From Paenibacillus silvisoli (GTDB lineage: Bacteria > Bacillota > Bacilli > Paenibacillales > Paenibacillaceae), in assembly GCF_030866765.1 (NCBI RefSeq), contig NZ_CP133017.1, forward strand, positions 3,082,001 to 3,146,000: DNA of 64,000 nucleotides, given 5' to 3'. A model generated the notes under the pieces. It did not search any database. It saw nothing but the letters and a program-made list of their open reading frames with translations, and had not been told where the DNA came from. Position numbers and translations under genes: made by a program. Of the stretch, positions 7,690-14,739 are shown in pieces (the stretch's first letter is position 1; each line of letters opens with the position of its first letter).

Positions 7690-8793
7690 ATGAACGCTAG
7701 AATTAGCTTAAAGGATAAATTTTATGGGTGTATAGCCGGTGCGCATGTCGGTGCGGCAATGGGCGCTCCTGTGCAAGGCTGGCGCTGGCAGGAGATTGAA
7801 GAAGAGTTCGGCGCGTTAAACAAGCTTCTCCCTTACGACAGAGTCTGGTCAAGGGCGGCAGGCACGACGGAGAGCGGCATCGAGCGGCAGAAGCTGCTCA
7901 TTACGGCCATCTGCGAGAGACAGGATCGCGTGACGGCAGAGGATGTGCGCGCCATCTGGAACTCCGATCTATGCAGGGAGAAAGCCGAGAAAGTGATGGA
8001 GCCGTTCGATATCGGCTTGCTGGCCGTAGCGAACAGCGGCATTCCTGCGCGGGATTTGGGCAAATATTGCGATTATGCGGGGCTGAACAGCTTCGCAGGA
8101 TACTGCCATCCGGTCGGCTTGATCAATGCCGGCGACGTCAAAAACGCGATCCGCGATGCGTTCGAGCTCGGACAGCTGTATCAGGCTTCAAGAAGCTATG
8201 GCGTAAAATGGTCCGGCGTTACGGCAGCGGCGATCGCGGCGGCAACCAAGCCGGGTGCGACGATTGACAGCGTCATTCATGATCTATTCACGCATTGCGA
8301 CTATTCGGATGTCGGCGCGCAGATCGACGGCTACAAATATGGCTATTTGCGCGACAATGTGCTGGAAGAGCTGGAGAAGGGCTTGAAGCTTACGGCAGGA
8401 TGCCAGGATTTCCGCGAGCTTCGGCAAGCGTTCGATCAAACCTACCATGGCTGCGGCGTTCCATACGGCAGCAGCTTCGCGAATGAGGTCGTGACCAAAG
8501 CGATCTGCATCGTAAAAATGGTCGACGCCAACGTGCATGACGCCATCATCGCCGGAGCGAATATGGGACGGGACACGGTCTGCGTAACGGCGCTTGCCGC
8601 AGGCATTTCAGGCGCGATCAGCGGGGGGGCCACGCTGCCCGCATCGTTCGTGGAGCAGGTCGATTACGCAACCAGCCTGAACAAATATAGCAGCAACCAT
8701 CGGACGATCGACGCTCAGGCGGAGTGCTTGTACCAAGCTTTTCAAACGAGGCTGGAAACGATTAACGGTCTTGTTGCGGAGATGCTGGTATAA
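7690..8793 (+). CDS. ADP-ribosylglycohydrolase family protein, copy 2, degenerate metal site
   Basis: This 367-residue protein is clearly a tandem duplicate of the upstream gene: long identical blocks such as LGKYCDYAGLNSF, NEVVTKA and AGISGA occur at matching positions. Two metal-site motifs have changed. The first reads TTESG (residues 59-63) where copy 1 has TTEDG, and the second reads NMGRDTVCV where copy 1 has NMGRDTDCV. It also carries about a dozen extra residues near 203-220. Family knowledge says these acids hold the metals, so this copy may be inactive, bind ligand only, or pair with copy 1. The start is the ATG at 7690, preceded by GAGGAG; an earlier in-frame ATG at 7648 lacks a ribosome binding site. 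Confidence 0.85.
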   Translation: MNARISLKDKFYGCIAGAHVGAAMGAPVQGWRWQEIEEEFGALNKLLPYDRVWSRAAGTTESGIERQKLLITAICERQDRVTAEDVRAIWNSDLCREKAEKVMEPFDIGLLAVANSGIPARDLGKYCDYAGLNSFAGYCHPVGLINAGDVKNAIRDAFELGQLYQASRSYGVKWSGVTAAAIAAATKPGATIDSVIHDLFTHCDYSDVGAQIDGYKYGYLRDNVLEELEKGLKLTAGCQDFRELRQAFDQTYHGCGVPYGSSFANEVVTKAICIVKMVDANVHDAIIAGANMGRDTVCVTALAAGISGAISGGATLPASFVEQVDYATSLNKYSSNHRTIDAQAECLYQAFQTRLETINGLVAEMLV

Positions 8794-8882
8794 ATTTAGG
8801 CACTACAGCGTTAAATTTGGTAAAATCATGTTATTCGACGAAACAGCATCACGTAAACAGGTAGTCATGCAGGAGGAAGTTT

Positions 8883-9395
8883 ATGCTGTATATTTTTGGC
8901 GGGTTGCCAGGCACCGGTAAGTCTACGTTATCCGCAGCGTTGGCCAGCGAGCTTCGGGCTGCGTATCTTCGGGTCGATGTCGTGGAACACGCTATGCGAG
9001 CTGCCGGTGTCAAGGTTGATGGGCCTGAGGGTTATATGGTGTGCTACGAAATTGCGAAGCAGAATCTCCGTATAGGCCTCGAAGTGATCGCGGACACGGT
9101 CAATCCCATTCACATTACACGCCAAGCTTGGCGCAGCGTGGCGGAGTCGCTCGATATTCCATTTGTTGAAATCGAAGTGGTCTGCTCCGACGAAATTGAA
9201 CACAGGCATCGAGTCACTACGCGTACAACCGATATTCCCGGCTTTACGCTTCCCACGTGGGATGAGGTTGAGGGCAGGCATTACGAGGCTTGGGACCGCG
9301 ATCGCATCGTGATCGACACGGCTCATAAATCTGTAGACGAAAGCTTGACCGAGTTAAGGGAACTGTTGGGTCTGAAGAGTAAAATCGTTAAATAA
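8883..9395 (+). CDS. P-loop NTPase, small-molecule kinase-like (AAA_33 type)
   Basis: The 170-residue protein opens with a Walker A motif, GGLPGTGKST at residues 6-15, straight after the first strand, followed by a helix and the LRVDVVEHAM segment. This is the layout of small kinases of the zeta-toxin/chloramphenicol phosphotransferase/gluconate kinase type, which transfer phosphate from ATP to a small molecule. The substrate is unknown; ribose or a nucleoside would suit the neighbours but nothing in the sequence shows it. GCAGGAGG precedes the ATG by about eight bases. It lies 90 bp downstream of the ADP-ribosylglycohydrolase pair in the same direction and could be co-transcribed. Confidence 0.8.
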   Translation: MLYIFGGLPGTGKSTLSAALASELRAAYLRVDVVEHAMRAAGVKVDGPEGYMVCYEIAKQNLRIGLEVIADTVNPIHITRQAWRSVAESLDIPFVEIEVVCSDEIEHRHRVTTRTTDIPGFTLPTWDEVEGRHYEAWDRDRIVIDTAHKSVDESLTELRELLGLKSKIVK

Positions 9396-9556
9396 TCGAG
9401 CTAACAGGTACGATAGTTCTAGTGTAGTTTTTAAAAATTTCTTAATAATTTTATTCATTAGACAAATTACTACAAACTTTTTAGTTTCTATGGGTTATAC
9501 TTGTAAATAGTCCGCTTAGTTGGGCAAAATGGTTAAACTTTGGAGGTTTTTTATTC

Positions 9557-9757
9557 ATGGAAAAAGGCACTGTCAAATGGTTTAATGCGGAAAAAGGGTT
9601 TGGCTTTATTCAAAGAGAAAATGGAGAAGACGTATTCGTTCATTTCTCCGCCATTCAGGGCGAAGGCTTCAAATCGTTAGATGAAGGCCAACATGTTGAA
9701 TTCAACGTTGTTAAAGGTCAACGCGGCCCTCAAGCCGAGAATGTTGTAAAACTGTAG
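9557..9757 (+). CDS. Cold-shock protein, CspA family
   Basis: This 66-residue single-domain OB-fold protein has both RNA-binding motifs: KGFGFI (RNP1) and VFVHFSAI (RNP2), starting from [18 protein letters not shown]. It binds single-stranded RNA and acts as an RNA chaperone, at low temperature or constitutively. TGGAGG lies 10 bases before the ATG. About 160 bp of AT-rich DNA precede the gene, with a TATACT hexamer at 9496-9501 that could be a -10 element and would give a leader of about 50 bases. A strong terminator follows directly, so the gene is monocistronic. Which csp paralogue it is cannot be decided. Confidence 0.97.
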   Translation: MEKGTVKWFNAEKGFGFIQRENGEDVFVHFSAIQGEGFKSLDEGQHVEFNVVKGQRGPQAENVVKL

Positions 9758-9768
9758 TACTGGAAACC

Positions 9769-9809
9769 AAGCCTGATCTTGACATTATGTCAGGGTCAGG
9801 CTTTTTTAT
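9769..9809 (+). terminator. Rho-independent terminator after csp
   Basis: AAGCCTGA pairs with TCAGGCTT, an inner TTGACA/TGTCA stem closes the loop, and a T run follows. Confidence 0.9.
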
Positions 9810-9842
9810 TAGGGCAACAAGCACGTTGTTTGTGGAGGCTTT

Positions 9843-10340
9843 ATGAAAAAGCATAAGCGGCTTGTAAAGTTCGTGTTCGGCATATCCATCATAGGCAATG
9901 TAATCTTTGGATTATTTTTATACCAGAAAAACGGTAACGATCAACAAACCTTAGAGCAGGTTGTGTTTAATGGCATACAAAGCAACTTGGTTCAGCTTGA
10001 AGGAGCAATAACGTATCAACATGATCATGGTTGGTCGAATCCAAGTCACGTAACCGAAAAATTAAGTGATGTCATGGAAGGGATTGGGTTGGCTTTTGAG
10101 ATCGGTAAACGATCGGGCGCATTGAATAAGGACAAAGAGAATCTGCTTTGGGATTTACATCGCTACTTGATCGGCTTTAAAGCAGATTCAGGCTATCCAA
10201 ATGTTACGTTAAGTGACGATGAACGCGAGGATTATGTGGAGTTAGGTGAGAATTTAAGATTATCCGGGTGGGGAATGAACCTTGGTTATGGTTCGGGATG
10301 GTTAGATTTTGAACAAAAAACAAGGAAGTTATTAGGTTAA
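9843..10340 (+). CDS. Hypothetical membrane-anchored protein
   Basis: The product has 165 residues with a basic start (MKKHKRL) and one hydrophobic segment at about residues 9-26, so it is probably anchored in the membrane with the rest outside. The outer part is helical and charged and matches no domain I recognise. GTGGAGG sits four bases before the ATG. The coding sequence is more AT-rich than its neighbours, which may indicate recent acquisition or simply a low-expression gene. It lies between the csp terminator and a nitrilase-family gene that starts 20 bp downstream; the two may be co-transcribed. Confidence 0.75.
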   Translation: MKKHKRLVKFVFGISIIGNVIFGLFLYQKNGNDQQTLEQVVFNGIQSNLVQLEGAITYQHDHGWSNPSHVTEKLSDVMEGIGLAFEIGKRSGALNKDKENLLWDLHRYLIGFKADSGYPNVTLSDDEREDYVELGENLRLSGWGMNLGYGSGWLDFEQKTRKLLG

Positions 10341-10360
10341 TGTAGAGGAGCTTGAATCCT

Positions 10361-11608
10361 ATGCCAAACCATGCATCACTCATCCCATCCTTCAGCGATC
10401 AGCAGTGGTATAGCTGGTCCCCTCGTCCGGAGTTGTCGCCGGTGTTCAGCCGAGAATGCATAAACGACGAATCTGTCCTTCGCGCGGCTTCCAATGGCAG
10501 CTACAACAGCTTCGGCTATTGGAAATGCGCGGTAACTGAAATCGTCGGAGGCGCAGCATATACCTTTAGCTTCGATTATTTCACGGAGCAGATTCATCAT
10601 GAGGAAATGAGCGTTGTTGCCATCCTGACCTGGCAATCTGAGACCGGTGTGCTTACGAGAGACTATATAGGCGAACGTACAGAACTGGAGGCAGGCTGGA
10701 AGCAGCTTAAGCGAACGGTAGATGCCCCAGCAGACGCCTTGTCGGTCATTGTCGAGTTAGGTATAAGGTGGACGAAAGAAGGAGCCGTGAAATGGCGTAA
10801 TCCTTCCGTTGTCCAATCGAGGTCGATTCAGCATCGGAAAGTGAAGTTGGCTACCACCTATCTGCAGCGGCATGACGATTTAACGGCAAATTTGAACGCC
10901 ATGCTCGATGTTATCGATCGGGCTGGCAAGCAGCAGGCGGATATTATTTGCTTGAGCGAAGTGTACTACGATAGAGGCGTTTCACTGCCTTTTGATCAAA
11001 TAGAAACGGTTCCCGGCACGCTAACGGATCTCATAGCCGATAAAGCCAGGGCAAACGAAGCTTATGTCATTCTGTGCATGAAGGAGAGAGAACGGGAGCT
11101 TCTTTATGTCACAGCCGTTCTCTTTGACCGTCAGGGGAATATTGCAGGAAAATATCGGAAGGTGCATATCCCCTTATGCGAAGCGGAGGAGGGGTTCTCG
11201 GCTGGCACGGAATATCCGGTATTCGAAACGGATTTTGGGAAAATCGGCATTCTCATCTGCTTCGACCTGATGTTTCCAGAAGCGACACGGATACTTGTTA
11301 AGGCTGGCGCGGAGATGATATTCAGCCCAACGCTCGGCGATGCTCAGATAAGGGCGAGAGCAAGGGCTGCCGATCACGGCGTCCATGTCATAATCAGCGG
11401 AGCCAATGAGCCGCAGTCAAGCCTCATCATCGATCCTCTGGGCGAAATCATTGCCGAAGCGAGCGATTCCTCGGAGGGCTTGTGTCTGGCCGATATCGAT
11501 CTGGACCAGCGTCATTATGTCTATTGGCTTGACGTTGGGCCAGCCAATGGCGAGCCGCTGTATGTGTATGCCAATCAGCAGCGTACGGACACGTACCGAA
11601 TTAGTTAG
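10361..11608 (+). CDS. Carbon-nitrogen hydrolase (nitrilase superfamily) with N-terminal beta-rich domain
   Basis: The 415-residue protein has two parts. Residues 1 to about 155 are rich in beta strands and aromatic residues and resemble a carbohydrate-binding or jelly-roll module. Residues 160-410 are a nitrilase-superfamily amidase with the Glu-Lys-Cys triad visible: Glu in ICLSEVYYDRG, Lys in KYRKVHIP and Cys in ILICFDLMFPEATR. Such enzymes hydrolyse C-N bonds in amides, carbamoyl compounds or nitriles. No signal peptide is seen, so it should act in the cytosol. GAGGAG lies ten bases before the ATG at 10361 and only one before an in-frame TTG at 10352. Its stop overlaps the convergent downstream gene by 8 bp. 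Substrate unknown. Confidence 0.88.
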   Translation: MPNHASLIPSFSDQQWYSWSPRPELSPVFSRECINDESVLRAASNGSYNSFGYWKCAVTEIVGGAAYTFSFDYFTEQIHHEEMSVVAILTWQSETGVLTRDYIGERTELEAGWKQLKRTVDAPADALSVIVELGIRWTKEGAVKWRNPSVVQSRSIQHRKVKLATTYLQRHDDLTANLNAMLDVIDRAGKQQADIICLSEVYYDRGVSLPFDQIETVPGTLTDLIADKARANEAYVILCMKERERELLYVTAVLFDRQGNIAGKYRKVHIPLCEAEEGFSAGTEYPVFETDFGKIGILICFDLMFPEATRILVKAGAEMIFSPTLGDAQIRARARAADHGVHVIISGANEPQSSLIIDPLGEIIAEASDSSEGLCLADIDLDQRHYVYWLDVGPANGEPLYVYANQQRTDTYRIS

Positions 11609-11873
11609 TCTTTTTTTTTAACAATGATGATACTAGCCAATCAATCAAGAGGCCAATTAAGAACCATGAAACCAAATGTAAGCCATATGGAAGAGCGTTC
11701 TCAATACATTCATTCTCAAATGTTGTTCGAGTTAACCAAGGATTTAGCCATAGTAACAAAGGACTAGTTAAATAGAGGAGTAAGTTTTTATCATCGTACC
11801 CAGATAAGTTGAATATACAAATCGCTAGGGATGGTAACAGCATCCAGAAGCTGAATTTCTTTAAGATTTTCAT
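11601..11873 (-). CDS. Small hypothetical membrane protein
   Basis: About 90 residues with three hydrophobic segments (near the N-terminus, the middle and the C-terminus) and a lysine-rich tail ending KKKTN, so a small integral membrane protein. I place the start at the ATG at 11873, where GGAGC lies about eight bases upstream; an ATG at 11888 would overlap that site. It is AT-rich and converges on the nitrilase-family gene, overlapping its last 8 bp. No family is recognised. Confidence 0.6.
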   Translation of the reverse strand: MKILKKFSFWMLLPSLAICIFNLSGYDDKNLLLYLTSPLLLWLNPWLTRTTFENECIENALPYGLHLVSWFLIGLLIDWLVSSLLKKKTN

Positions 11874-11978
11874 TAAGCAGAGCTCCATTCTCGTTTCTGG
11901 TCTTTTGCCATACTAACAGCCCGTTTAGGTTTGTGATAGTACTAAAAAAGTGTAGTACCTCCCGGTCGATACATGAGG

Positions 11979-11997
11979 ATCCGCGGTTTCCGCGGAT
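11979..11997. promoter_or_regulatory. Perfect GC-rich hairpin just upstream of an RBS
   Basis: ATCCGCGG-TTT-CCGCGGAT is an 8-bp perfect stem with a 3-base loop, followed by TTTT and then GAGAGGAG, the ribosome binding site of the RDD gene at 12014. It could be a short terminator or attenuator, or an mRNA 5'-stabilising structure. Confidence 0.5.
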
Positions 11998-12013
11998 TTT
12001 GAGAGGAGAAGTC

Positions 12014-12757
12014 ATGCAGACAGAAGGCGAATTAGTACTGACTTGGGCGTCGTATAGACGTAGAATTTTTGGTTTTATGATTGACGTGGGTCTGCTGATG
12101 GCGTCAATGATTGTCATCATACTAGCATTGAACGTAACTGGTATCGATTTTAGTAAATTGTTTTTCCTACTTCCATTAGGGCTGCTGCTGCGTGACGCAT
12201 TCACAAACCGGAGTATTGGGAAACGCATTTTGGGGCTCTATATTGTAAAATCCGAAGATGGAGCGGCTCCTTCTAAAGGATCACTCGTGCTTCGGAACGT
12301 TCTTTTAATATTGGGCCCGATCGAATTATTGTGTTCAGCCGTACAAAAGGAAGGGCGTCGGTTCGGAGATTTAGCGGCAAAGACGATCGTCGTAAGCTAC
12401 GAAGAGAGGCCTCGAAAGTTAAGAAACACAAAAAAACGGTTGCTTTTGCTCACCTCCGGCATCCTCGTATTTTTCGTGATTACGTTCGGCGGAACGATGC
12501 TTCTATTAAGCAGCTCGGGAGCTTTTGACGCAGCTAAACAAGCATCCAAGCTGGATGCCGACATTCGAGAACGAGTTGGAGAAGTTACTGGCTTTGGTTT
12601 CTTTCCGACCGGGGGGATTGAGATTTCAAACGGCGAAGGAAAAGCAAGTTTGCGATTTAGGGTTAAGGGAACAAAGGGCAGCGTGCATGTGAATTCCAGC
12701 CTCCACAAGGGCAATGACGGAAATTGGGAGGTCGACGTACTCCGTATTTCCGATTGA
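12014..12757 (+). CDS. RDD-family membrane protein with Coa1-like C-terminal domain
   Basis: The 247-residue product begins with an RDD domain (residues about 10-135): YRRRIFGFMIDVGLL and the later RSIGKRILGLYIVKSEDG are typical, with hydrophobic segments between. A further transmembrane helix near 150-175 is followed by an extracellular stretch from about 180 to 247. That tail, with GFGFFPTGGIEISNGEGKA and a repeating strand pattern, resembles the Coa1/Tim21-like fold used in cytochrome oxidase assembly, though this is a weak match from memory. The function of RDD proteins is mostly unknown; some are implicated in transport. GAGAGGAG precedes the ATG at 12014, so I reject the longer frame from 11933. 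A terminator follows. Confidence 0.85.
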   Translation: MQTEGELVLTWASYRRRIFGFMIDVGLLMASMIVIILALNVTGIDFSKLFFLLPLGLLLRDAFTNRSIGKRILGLYIVKSEDGAAPSKGSLVLRNVLLILGPIELLCSAVQKEGRRFGDLAAKTIVVSYEERPRKLRNTKKRLLLLTSGILVFFVITFGGTMLLLSSSGAFDAAKQASKLDADIRERVGEVTGFGFFPTGGIEISNGEGKASLRFRVKGTKGSVHVNSSLHKGNDGNWEVDVLRISD

Positions 12758-12769
12758 ACGATGACATAA

Positions 12770-12798
12770 AGGCAGCTGACCAGTTCAGCTGCTTTTAT
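12770..12798 (+). terminator. Rho-independent terminator
   Basis: GCAGCTGA and TCAGCTGC pair around CCAGT, followed by TTTTATTT; it ends the RDD gene. Confidence 0.85.
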
Positions 12799-12953
12799 TT
12801 AGTTAACGAGCAGGATTTATTGAAACATTAAGCTAATATATAAAATTGTAGCGTGCAGAGAAGTACAATTACAAAATTTACATGGTCTTAATTTTCACCT
12901 GTCGCGCGAATATTGTTATAGAAGGGCCAACTCGGTATAGGGAGGGATATTTC

Positions 12954-13100
12954 ATGTTACGGAAATATTCGCGTAAATGGAATGGTTTACTTGCAAGGTA
13001 CTACGAGTTGCTTTCTAGAGACTGTATTTGCCCACAAGAGAGGGATAAGCTGTTAACGAAGTCAATGCGGTATTATAACAAGTCCTGTGATTTATATTAA
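12954..13100 (+). CDS. Small basic hypothetical protein, 48 residues
   Basis: The start ATG has a good ribosome binding site, GGGAGGG, seven bases upstream, and the stop is followed 13 bases later by a clear terminator, so the unit looks like a real monocistronic gene. The product is basic, helical and rich in Tyr, with two cysteines close together (DCIC) and a third near the end. I recognise no family. A role in nucleic-acid binding or metal binding would be a guess. Confidence 0.65.
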   Translation: MLRKYSRKWNGLLARYYELLSRDCICPQERDKLLTKSMRYYNKSCDLY

Positions 13101-13113
13101 GCATGTATACCAG

Positions 13114-13144
13114 AAGGTCACCCCGTTTGAGGGTGGCCTTTTAT
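13114..13144 (+). terminator. Rho-independent terminator
   Basis: AAGGTCACCC pairs with GGGTGGCCTT, with one G-T pair, followed by TTATAA. Confidence 0.85.
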
Positions 13145-13171
13145 AATTAGTGGGAAAAAGGATCGATGAGG

Positions 13172-13582
13172 ATGGAAAAGACGAATGATTTTCTTGCTTT
13201 CCAGGTAAAAAAGGGACGAAGAATATTACAGCTTCTCATGCTGATTAATGTTTCGTTCACCATAGTTTTGGAAATTCTCGGCATAATTGCCGGCGTATTT
13301 TCATTCTCTAGTTTTGTCTCGGCAATCGCAATGATATTTACTTGTCTTTTCTTATATGGGGGAAGCAAGGCAGCAAAATGGATTTATATTGTTCTTTCAG
13401 GGCTCGGATTGTTACGATTTATTTCTATAATCATTTCGATGATCGATGGAAACATCATCATTCAAGATTCATTTGGGGCTTGGATATTGGCCGTCATCCC
13501 GTTTCTCATTTATATCGTGACTTCCCTCGTCTTGATTTTCTCGGAAAGTGTAAATGAATTTATCTATAAACAAGCTAATTGA
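13172..13582 (+). CDS. Small hypothetical membrane protein, four helices
   Basis: About 136 residues with four predicted membrane helices at roughly 19-42, 44-61, 65-87 and 98-120 and short polar ends. It has no recognisable domain. Two in-frame ATG codons lie six bases apart; AAAGGA is nine bases before the one at 13172 and three before the one at 13166, so I use the second. It is AT-rich like the neighbouring small genes and ends 15 bp before an acetyltransferase-like gene, with which it may be co-transcribed. Confidence 0.75.
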   Translation: MEKTNDFLAFQVKKGRRILQLLMLINVSFTIVLEILGIIAGVFSFSSFVSAIAMIFTCLFLYGGSKAAKWIYIVLSGLGLLRFISIIISMIDGNIIIQDSFGAWILAVIPFLIYIVTSLVLIFSESVNEFIYKQAN

Positions 13583-13597
13583 TGGGGGGATGGACGC

Positions 13598-14317
13598 ATG
13601 ACTGACCGGGAAGAAGTCAAACCAACCGCCAATGAGCGGATGGAGCTCCATGTTGAGGCGCTGTTTACGCATGATCAGAACGGAAGGCTTCTCGCGATAA
13701 ACGAGCCATGGCCGGGAGCTGCCGCAGCCCCTCGGTTTTTCTTGGGCCGCTCAATAGAGGGCACGACTCTCTGTCGTTTTCGGTACGACGTCCCGGAGAC
13801 GCTTGTCGCTCAAATCGAGAGCTTATGTGCCGACGAACCGATCAACGGGGATATTCGGACGAAACCAAACGATTTCAACGCCTATATGGACCTCCTCCAA
13901 GGGGAACGATTCACGATGGGGCCATGTTATATCATACCCAGCGATGCCAAGCCGAACATGCAGGTGGTAAGCATCACCCGGGAAAATATAGCTGCATATA
14001 GGCTTGACGGTTTCGAATGGCTGACCGAAGAAATAGAATTTGTGCAGCCCTGTATTGCGTTAGTTCGCGAAAGCAGGGTCGTCTCGATCTGCCGCAGCGT
14101 TCGCATCACACCCAGGGCACATGAAGCAGGTCTGGAGACCTTGCATGCATTTCGCGGAAGGGGATACGCCGCCGCGGTTGTTGCCGGATGGGCAATGGCG
14201 GTGCGAAAGCGGGGAAGGATTCCGTTATATAGCACATCGAGGGAAAATCTTGCATCTCAAAAAGTAGCGAGCAAATTAAACTTAGTCTTTTATGGGGCCA
14301 ATTTCATCGTTATCTAA
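13598..14317 (+). CDS. GNAT-family acetyltransferase-like protein
   Basis: In this 239-residue protein the C-terminal 90 residues hold a GNAT fold of the FR47 type: the acetyl-CoA-binding loop appears as AFRGRGYAAAVVAGW near residue 186, followed by LYSTSRENLASQKVASKLNL, the usual Asn/Ser-containing last helix. The N-terminal half is less conserved and probably binds the acceptor. Such proteins transfer an acetyl group from acetyl-CoA to an amine; the acceptor here is unknown. ATGGGGGGATGG precedes the ATG. The gene ends about 55 bp before the promoter of the lysine-riboswitch unit. Confidence 0.8.
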   Translation: MTDREEVKPTANERMELHVEALFTHDQNGRLLAINEPWPGAAAAPRFFLGRSIEGTTLCRFRYDVPETLVAQIESLCADEPINGDIRTKPNDFNAYMDLLQGERFTMGPCYIIPSDAKPNMQVVSITRENIAAYRLDGFEWLTEEIEFVQPCIALVRESRVVSICRSVRITPRAHEAGLETLHAFRGRGYAAAVVAGWAMAVRKRGRIPLYSTSRENLASQKVASKLNLVFYGANFIVI

Positions 14318-14371
14318 TGTATTTTCTCGATTCAAAAGTTTAAAAATTTAGCGAAATGGGACTAAAATCCA

Positions 14372-14400
14372 TTGCTTTTTGAACTCATGCTCATTATGAT
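14372..14400 (+). promoter_or_regulatory. Sigma-A type promoter of the lysine permease
   Basis: TTGCTT at 14372-14377 and TATGAT at 14395-14400 are separated by 17 bases, placing the transcript start about 40 bases before the riboswitch P1 helix. Confidence 0.65.
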
Positions 14401-14430
14401 AGGAACTTGTCCATTCAATTTAATAGTAAC

Positions 14431-14652
14431 ACCTCATCAACCTATGATGAGGTAGAGGTCGCGATGCTGAAGAGTAGACCGGATGAAGTCCAGTAAAGAC
14501 TATCGATTCCGGGTGAAGGGCACCATCGCCGAAGCCGTGCGGGTTACTGTCCGCACCGGGCTGGGGCCGTATCCGAAAGGAACGGAACTGTCACACGGAT
14601 GATCCGAATGCGTGTGTTGAGCTATCTTGAACCAGGGAAAATGAGGGAGACG
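14431..14652 (+). ncRNA. Lysine riboswitch (L-box)
   Basis: Conserved blocks of the lysine aptamer are visible in order: TAGAGGTCGCGATGCTGAAG then AGTAGACC; GGGTGAAGGG then CATCGCCGAAGCC; GGGCTGGGGCCGT; and GGAACTGTCAC. The 3' hairpin CACACG/CGTGTG gives P5. P1 can form between TGAGGTAG at 14448-14455 and CTATCTTG at 14622-14629. The aptamer binds L-lysine and stops transcription at the terminator 14653-14682, reducing permease synthesis. An upstream 8-bp hairpin, ACCTCATC with GATGAGGT (14431-14453), uses the same bases as the 5' strand of P1 and could compete with it. Confidence 0.93.
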
Positions 14653-14682
14653 AAGCTGCCTTCCATCGAGGCGGCTTTTTTT
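14653..14682 (+). terminator. Riboswitch-controlled terminator
   Basis: AAGCTGCCT pairs with AGGCGGCTT (one G-T pair), followed by seven T; it lies between the lysine aptamer and the permease start. Confidence 0.9.
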
Positions 14683-14739
14683 GCATGTTAAACGGAATGC
14701 ATGGGCAAAAGAAGGAAAATAGGTAAGGGAGTCTTGTAC

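Noticed and set aside
14701-14739. ATG at 14701 as start of the lysine permease
   Set aside because: It follows the riboswitch terminator closely and has no binding site, whereas GTG 14740 has AAGGGAG eight bases upstream and gives the family N-terminus.
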